This document shows, piece by piece, positions 4,803-7,795 of a DNA stretch of 7,795 nt; positions within the stretch are counted from its first letter, which is position 1, and each line of letters begins with the position of its first letter. The stretch comes from an uncultured Candidatus Saccharibacteria bacterium (GTDB taxonomy: Bacteria; Patescibacteria; Saccharimonadia; Saccharimonadales; UBA6022): contig CAMPJF010000050.1 in the NCBI GenBank assembly GCA_946886725.1, forward strand, positions 1 to 7,795, given 5' to 3'. Under the pieces are notes generated by a model, which was not told where the DNA came from, did not search any database, and was given only the letters and a program-made list of their open reading frames with translations. The position numbers and the translations under genes were made by a program.

Positions 4803-5183
4803 ATGACAGAGCTACTACATGCGATGCCCAACGAGCAAACAGAGATACATCATGACGAGCCGAATTATGGGCTTCGGCGTGGAATGGCACTAAGTGGCGT
4901 TGCACTCTCGCTCATCGGCGGATTTGCCGGCTATAAAACAAGCGAACAGATCGTTGACCGTATCCTAACTCCGATTGAATACTCTTCAGATACGACAACC
5001 TATACCGTTCAGCAAAATGAAGGGCTTGATGCCATCACCAGCAACGTCTCCGGTGTCACCAATGTCGATTTTTCGCTCGTCAAAGAACACGTTCGCACAA
5101 TGCCAGAGAATATTGAATCTCTAGCAGATGGTATTCAGCTGCACGAGACATTCGTCATACCGGCGGAAGTCAAAAAACGCTAA
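4803..5183 (+). CDS. Membrane-anchored protein with a degenerate LysM-like domain
   Basis: The 126-residue protein has a short cytoplasmic N-terminus ending in Arg25-Arg26, one hydrophobic segment (about 27-44, after which the chain should be outside) and an extracytoplasmic domain. Residues 66-120 look like a worn LysM module: it opens with TYTVQQNEGLDAI, as LysM opens with YTVxxGDTLxxI, and closes with LADGIQLHETFVIP, as LysM closes with GxxLxIP. LysM domains bind peptidoglycan glycans; whether this one still does is not known. AAGGAAA at 4788-4794, 8 bases before the ATG, and a near-consensus promoter support the start. Its stop is one base from the end of convergent leuS. The domain call is tentative; single-pass membrane topology is firm. 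Confidence 0.78.
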   Translation: MTELLHAMPNEQTEIHHDEPNYGLRRGMALSGVALSLIGGFAGYKTSEQIVDRILTPIEYSSDTTTYTVQQNEGLDAITSNVSGVTNVDFSLVKEHVRTMPENIESLADGIQLHETFVIPAEVKKR

Positions 5184-5184
5184 T

Positions 5185-7614
5185 CTACGCAATAACGATG
5201 TTAACTAACCGGCCAGGGATATAAATAACCTTGGTCGGTACTTTATCTTCTAGGAATTTTACGACGTTAGGTTCGGTCATCGCCTGCTGCTTAATATCCT
5301 CTTCCATAGCGTCAGCTGCAACACTGAGCTTCGCGCGTAACTTGCCATTAACTTGAACGATGATCGTCATCGAATTACTGACAATAAGTGACGCATCCCA
5401 CTGCGGCCATCCCGCCTCTTCGATCGAACTGCTATGACCCAATTGCTGCCATATCTCGGCTGACATATGCGGCGCAAATGGAGCAAGTAGACGAGCAAGC
5501 GTACCTAGGGCGTCACGCCACACCTCATCTGAAAAACCGTCCACCTTGTATTTATATAATTCATTCACATATTCCATCAGTGCAGAAATTGCCGTATTAA
5601 AGCTAAGGCGATGATGATCTTCGGTTACTTTTCGAGCCGTCTTGTGCTGCAAGCGGCGAACAGCGTCGTCGTTATTGGTATATGATTTTTCACCATCTAG
5701 AAATTCTTGATTAAGCACCCAGACACGGTTAAGGAAACGGTAGATACCAGCGATCCCCCGCGAATCCCAAGGCGCGTCCAGCTCAATAGGACCCATAAAC
5801 AGTAGATAAGTACGCAGCGCATCAGCGCCATACCCCTGATCAATCACTTCCAGTGGATCAATCGTATTCCCCTTACTTTTACTCATCTTACTGCCGTCCT
5901 CGGCATTGATGTAACCATGGTACACCAGCTTTTTAACCGGCTCTTTAAAGTCGGTCAAGCCCATATCATTGAAAACGTGCGTCCAAAAACGAACATATAG
6001 CAAGTGTGCGACTGCGTGATCACCACCGACATAATAATCAACAGGTGACCATGCGTTAGCTATCGCAGGGTTCCATGCTTGTGAATGATTATTCGGATCG
6101 GTATACCGCAAAAGATACCAGCTGCTACACGCGTAACCATCCATCGTGTCCGTTTCGCGCTTTGCTGGCTCGCCGCAAGTTGGACACGTTGTATTCACCC
6201 ATTCGTCTACTCCGGCAAGCACCGATTTGCCATCACCTTTTGGCGCATAATCTGCAATGTCCGGCAATCTCACTGGCAGCTGGTCTTCCGGAACGGCGAC
6301 CGCACCATGCACATCACAGTGAATGATAGGAATCGGCGCACCCCAATATCGTTGACGACTAATCAACCAATCGCGCATTTTAAAGCCTACTTTCGGACGT
6401 CCGATCCCCTCATCTTCAAGCCAGGCGGCAATCTCCTCACGAACATCACTGCTCGAACGGCCGTCAAAAACACCACTATTTATCAATACCCCTTCGCCGT
6501 GGTAGACACCAGATTCTTCGGCGGGCTTTTCAATTACTTCAACAACAGGAAGGCTATATTTTTCTGCGAATGCAAAATCTCGTTCGTCATGCGCCGGGAC
6601 CGCCATGACTGCACCCGTTCCGTATCCCGAGAGGACATAATCAGCAACCCAAATAGGCATCTTCTCACCAGTAGCAGGGTTGACTGCATAACTTCCCGTA
6701 AAAACCCCAGTTTTTTCTTTATTGTCACTCATGCGCTCAATTTCAGACTTTTTAACAGCAGCGGTAATGTAGTCTTCGACATTCTGTGCGAATTCAGTTG
6801 TCGCCAGCTGCTTTACGAGCAGGTGTTCGGGGGCGAGCACGAGGAATGTTGCGCCAAATAGTGTATCTGGCCGTGTCGAGAATACCGTAACGGCCTGATG
6901 ATTACCGTCAACCGCAAAGTCTATTTCAGCACCAACGGATTTACCAATCCAGTTTGTTTGAGCTGTTTTAATTTTTACCGGCCAGTCCAAGTCGGGAATC
7001 TCATTGAGTAATGCATCTGCGTAGTCGGTAATCTTGAAAAACCACTGATTCATTGGCTTTTTGACAACTTCAGTGCCACAGCGCCAGCATTTTCCGCTTT
7101 CGACCTGCTCGTTCGCAAGAACGGTTTTGTCAACAGGACACCACCACTGCAAGCTATCTTTTTGATACGCTAATCCACGTTCGAAAAATTTCGTAAAAAT
7201 CCACTGTGTCCATCGATAATATTCAGGATCGGTTGTATTGATCTCACGCGACCAATCAATACTTGCACCTAATCGCTGTAGCTGGTTTTTAAAGTTTGCG
7301 ATGTTTATCTTCGTTACTTCAGCAGGCGCCGTACCGGTTTTGATTGCATAATTTTCTGCTGGCAGACCAAACGTATCCCACCCCATGGGATTTAAAACAT
7401 TTTTGCCATGGGCACGCTGAAATCTGGCAATCGCATCGACGATCGCATGCTCAAAAGCATGACCAGTATGCATACCAGCACCACTAGGGTACGGAAACAT
7501 GGCAGAGATATAAAATTTTTGCCTAGGAGAATTATCGTCGGCGACGAATGTTTTTTGCTCGTCCCAAAGTGCCTGCCACTTAGGTTCGATATCAGAGGGA
7601 TTATAGCGCTTCAT
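5185..7614 (-). CDS. leuS: Leucyl-tRNA synthetase
   Basis: LeuRS charges tRNA-Leu with leucine in the cytoplasm and hydrolyses mischarged tRNA. The 809-residue length and domain order are those of bacterial LeuRS: N-terminus MKRYNPSDIEPKWQ, the class I HIGH motif as HTGH (49-52) after FPYPSG, a zinc-type insert with C159, C176 and C179, the CP1 editing domain with STRPDT (246-251) and AHDERD (341-346, with D343 at the position of the amino-group-binding Asp), a second cysteine-bearing insert, KMSKS at 576-580, then the anticodon-binding domain and the small C-terminal domain. The family N-terminus fixes the ATG at 7614. There is no Shine-Dalgarno sequence; an extended -10 ends 9 bases before the ATG, so a leaderless message is likely. 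No intact terminator lies downstream before the convergent gene. Confidence 0.98.
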   Translation of the reverse strand: MKRYNPSDIEPKWQALWDEQKTFVADDNSPRQKFYISAMFPYPSGAGMHTGHAFEHAIVDAIARFQRAHGKNVLNPMGWDTFGLPAENYAIKTGTAPAEVTKINIANFKNQLQRLGASIDWSREINTTDPEYYRWTQWIFTKFFERGLAYQKDSLQWWCPVDKTVLANEQVESGKCWRCGTEVVKKPMNQWFFKITDYADALLNEIPDLDWPVKIKTAQTNWIGKSVGAEIDFAVDGNHQAVTVFSTRPDTLFGATFLVLAPEHLLVKQLATTEFAQNVEDYITAAVKKSEIERMSDNKEKTGVFTGSYAVNPATGEKMPIWVADYVLSGYGTGAVMAVPAHDERDFAFAEKYSLPVVEVIEKPAEESGVYHGEGVLINSGVFDGRSSSDVREEIAAWLEDEGIGRPKVGFKMRDWLISRQRYWGAPIPIIHCDVHGAVAVPEDQLPVRLPDIADYAPKGDGKSVLAGVDEWVNTTCPTCGEPAKRETDTMDGYACSSWYLLRYTDPNNHSQAWNPAIANAWSPVDYYVGGDHAVAHLLYVRFWTHVFNDMGLTDFKEPVKKLVYHGYINAEDGSKMSKSKGNTIDPLEVIDQGYGADALRTYLLFMGPIELDAPWDSRGIAGIYRFLNRVWVLNQEFLDGEKSYTNNDDAVRRLQHKTARKVTEDHHRLSFNTAISALMEYVNELYKYKVDGFSDEVWRDALGTLARLLAPFAPHMSAEIWQQLGHSSSIEEAGWPQWDASLIVSNSMTIIVQVNGKLRAKLSVAADAMEEDIKQQAMTEPNVVKFLEDKVPTKVIYIPGRLVNIVIA

Positions 7615-7623
7615 ATACTTGTC

Positions 7624-7632
7624 AGTATAGCA
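7624..7632 (-). promoter_or_regulatory. Extended -10 of leuS, directly before the ATG
   Basis: On the minus strand, TGC-TATACT occupies 7632-7624 and ends 9 bases before the leuS ATG. No good -35 is seen 16-18 bases upstream, but an extended -10 can work without one. Predicted transcription would start about 3 bases before the ATG. Confidence 0.5.
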
Positions 7633-7664
7633 AACTTTTCGCCTCTGTTATAGTGTCCTATCGG

Positions 7665-7793
7665 CTAAGATTGCATCATAGTATCGGTCTGTGGCGTCGT
7701 ACCTTCAGAAGCTGCCGACTGAAATAGCGCCTGAATATCCTGTTGTAGCTGCTGTATCGTCGTTACATCTTTTGGCGCAACAATCGTCACCGA
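7665..7793 (-). CDS. C-terminal end of an unidentified protein (gene continues past the window)
   Basis: Read on the minus strand, a frame open at the window edge runs 42 codons to a TAG at 7667-7665, 50 bases upstream of leuS. The other two frames hit stops in this stretch. The visible residues form a strand-like start (SVTIVAP), a Gln-rich helical piece (VTTIQQLQQDIQALFQSA) and a polar Thr/Gln/Met tail. I do not recognise it. It probably precedes leuS on the same strand, but leuS appears to have its own promoter in the gap. Confidence 0.6.
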   Translation of the reverse strand, partial: SVTIVAPKDVTTIQQLQQDIQALFQSAASEGTTPQTDTMMQS

Positions 7794-7795
7794 CT

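Noticed and set aside
6085..6861. 258-codon plus-strand open frame inside leuS
   Set aside because: It is fully antisense to conserved leuS coding, including part of the editing domain, and its translation has no domain-like or membrane pattern.

Overview
The window looks like core chromosome from a small-genome member of the Candidate Phyla Radiation (Patescibacteria), most likely Candidatus Saccharibacteria (TM7). This is inferred from the reduced, tightly packed ribosome and RNA-processing genes, the small single-pass membrane proteins and the moderate GC content (43% in one 60-base line counted inside rnc). It does not rest on a marker gene. The code reads as standard: there is no in-frame UGA in any gene, and stops are TAA in eight genes, TAG in three and TGA in one.

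Layout from left to right. Positions 1-204 hold a small two-helix membrane protein whose start may lie outside the window. Positions 369-689 hold a tail-anchored membrane protein with a promoter so close to its ATG that the mRNA should be leaderless. khpA, a KH-domain RNA-binding protein, lies on the minus strand at 845-1237. Positions 1472-2158 hold a GC-rich, very basic 228-residue protein of unknown function, with its own consensus promoter and a dense run of hairpins and terminators behind it. Next comes a minus-strand operon read from right to left: rpmF, nusB, a Nudix hydrolase, rnc and rpsP (4666 down to 2301). A membrane protein with a LysM-like domain (4803-5183) diverges from it. leuS (7614 down to 5185) converges on that gene. 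The last bases hold the C-terminal end of an unidentified minus-strand gene.

The known genes form one theme: building and using the ribosome. bL32 and bS16 are ribosomal proteins; NusB and RNase III act in rRNA transcription and rRNA processing; KhpA binds RNA; leucyl-tRNA synthetase charges tRNA. rpsP and khpA are neighbours in many bacteria. Here they are separated by the foreign-looking GC-rich gene on the opposite strand and by a perfect bidirectional terminator, so khpA must be transcribed from its own promoter.

The strongest candidate for something undescribed is the 1472-2158 gene. Its composition and codon choice differ sharply from everything around it, it is strongly basic, and it has a complete expression cassette. 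Other points of interest are an Asn in place of a catalytic Asp in RNase III, a cysteine-free bL32 with a Lys/Ala tail, a long acidic tail on KhpA, and two predicted leaderless transcripts, one of them for leuS. No rRNA, tRNA, CRISPR array or insertion sequence was seen, and no gene-free stretch exceeds 300 bases.
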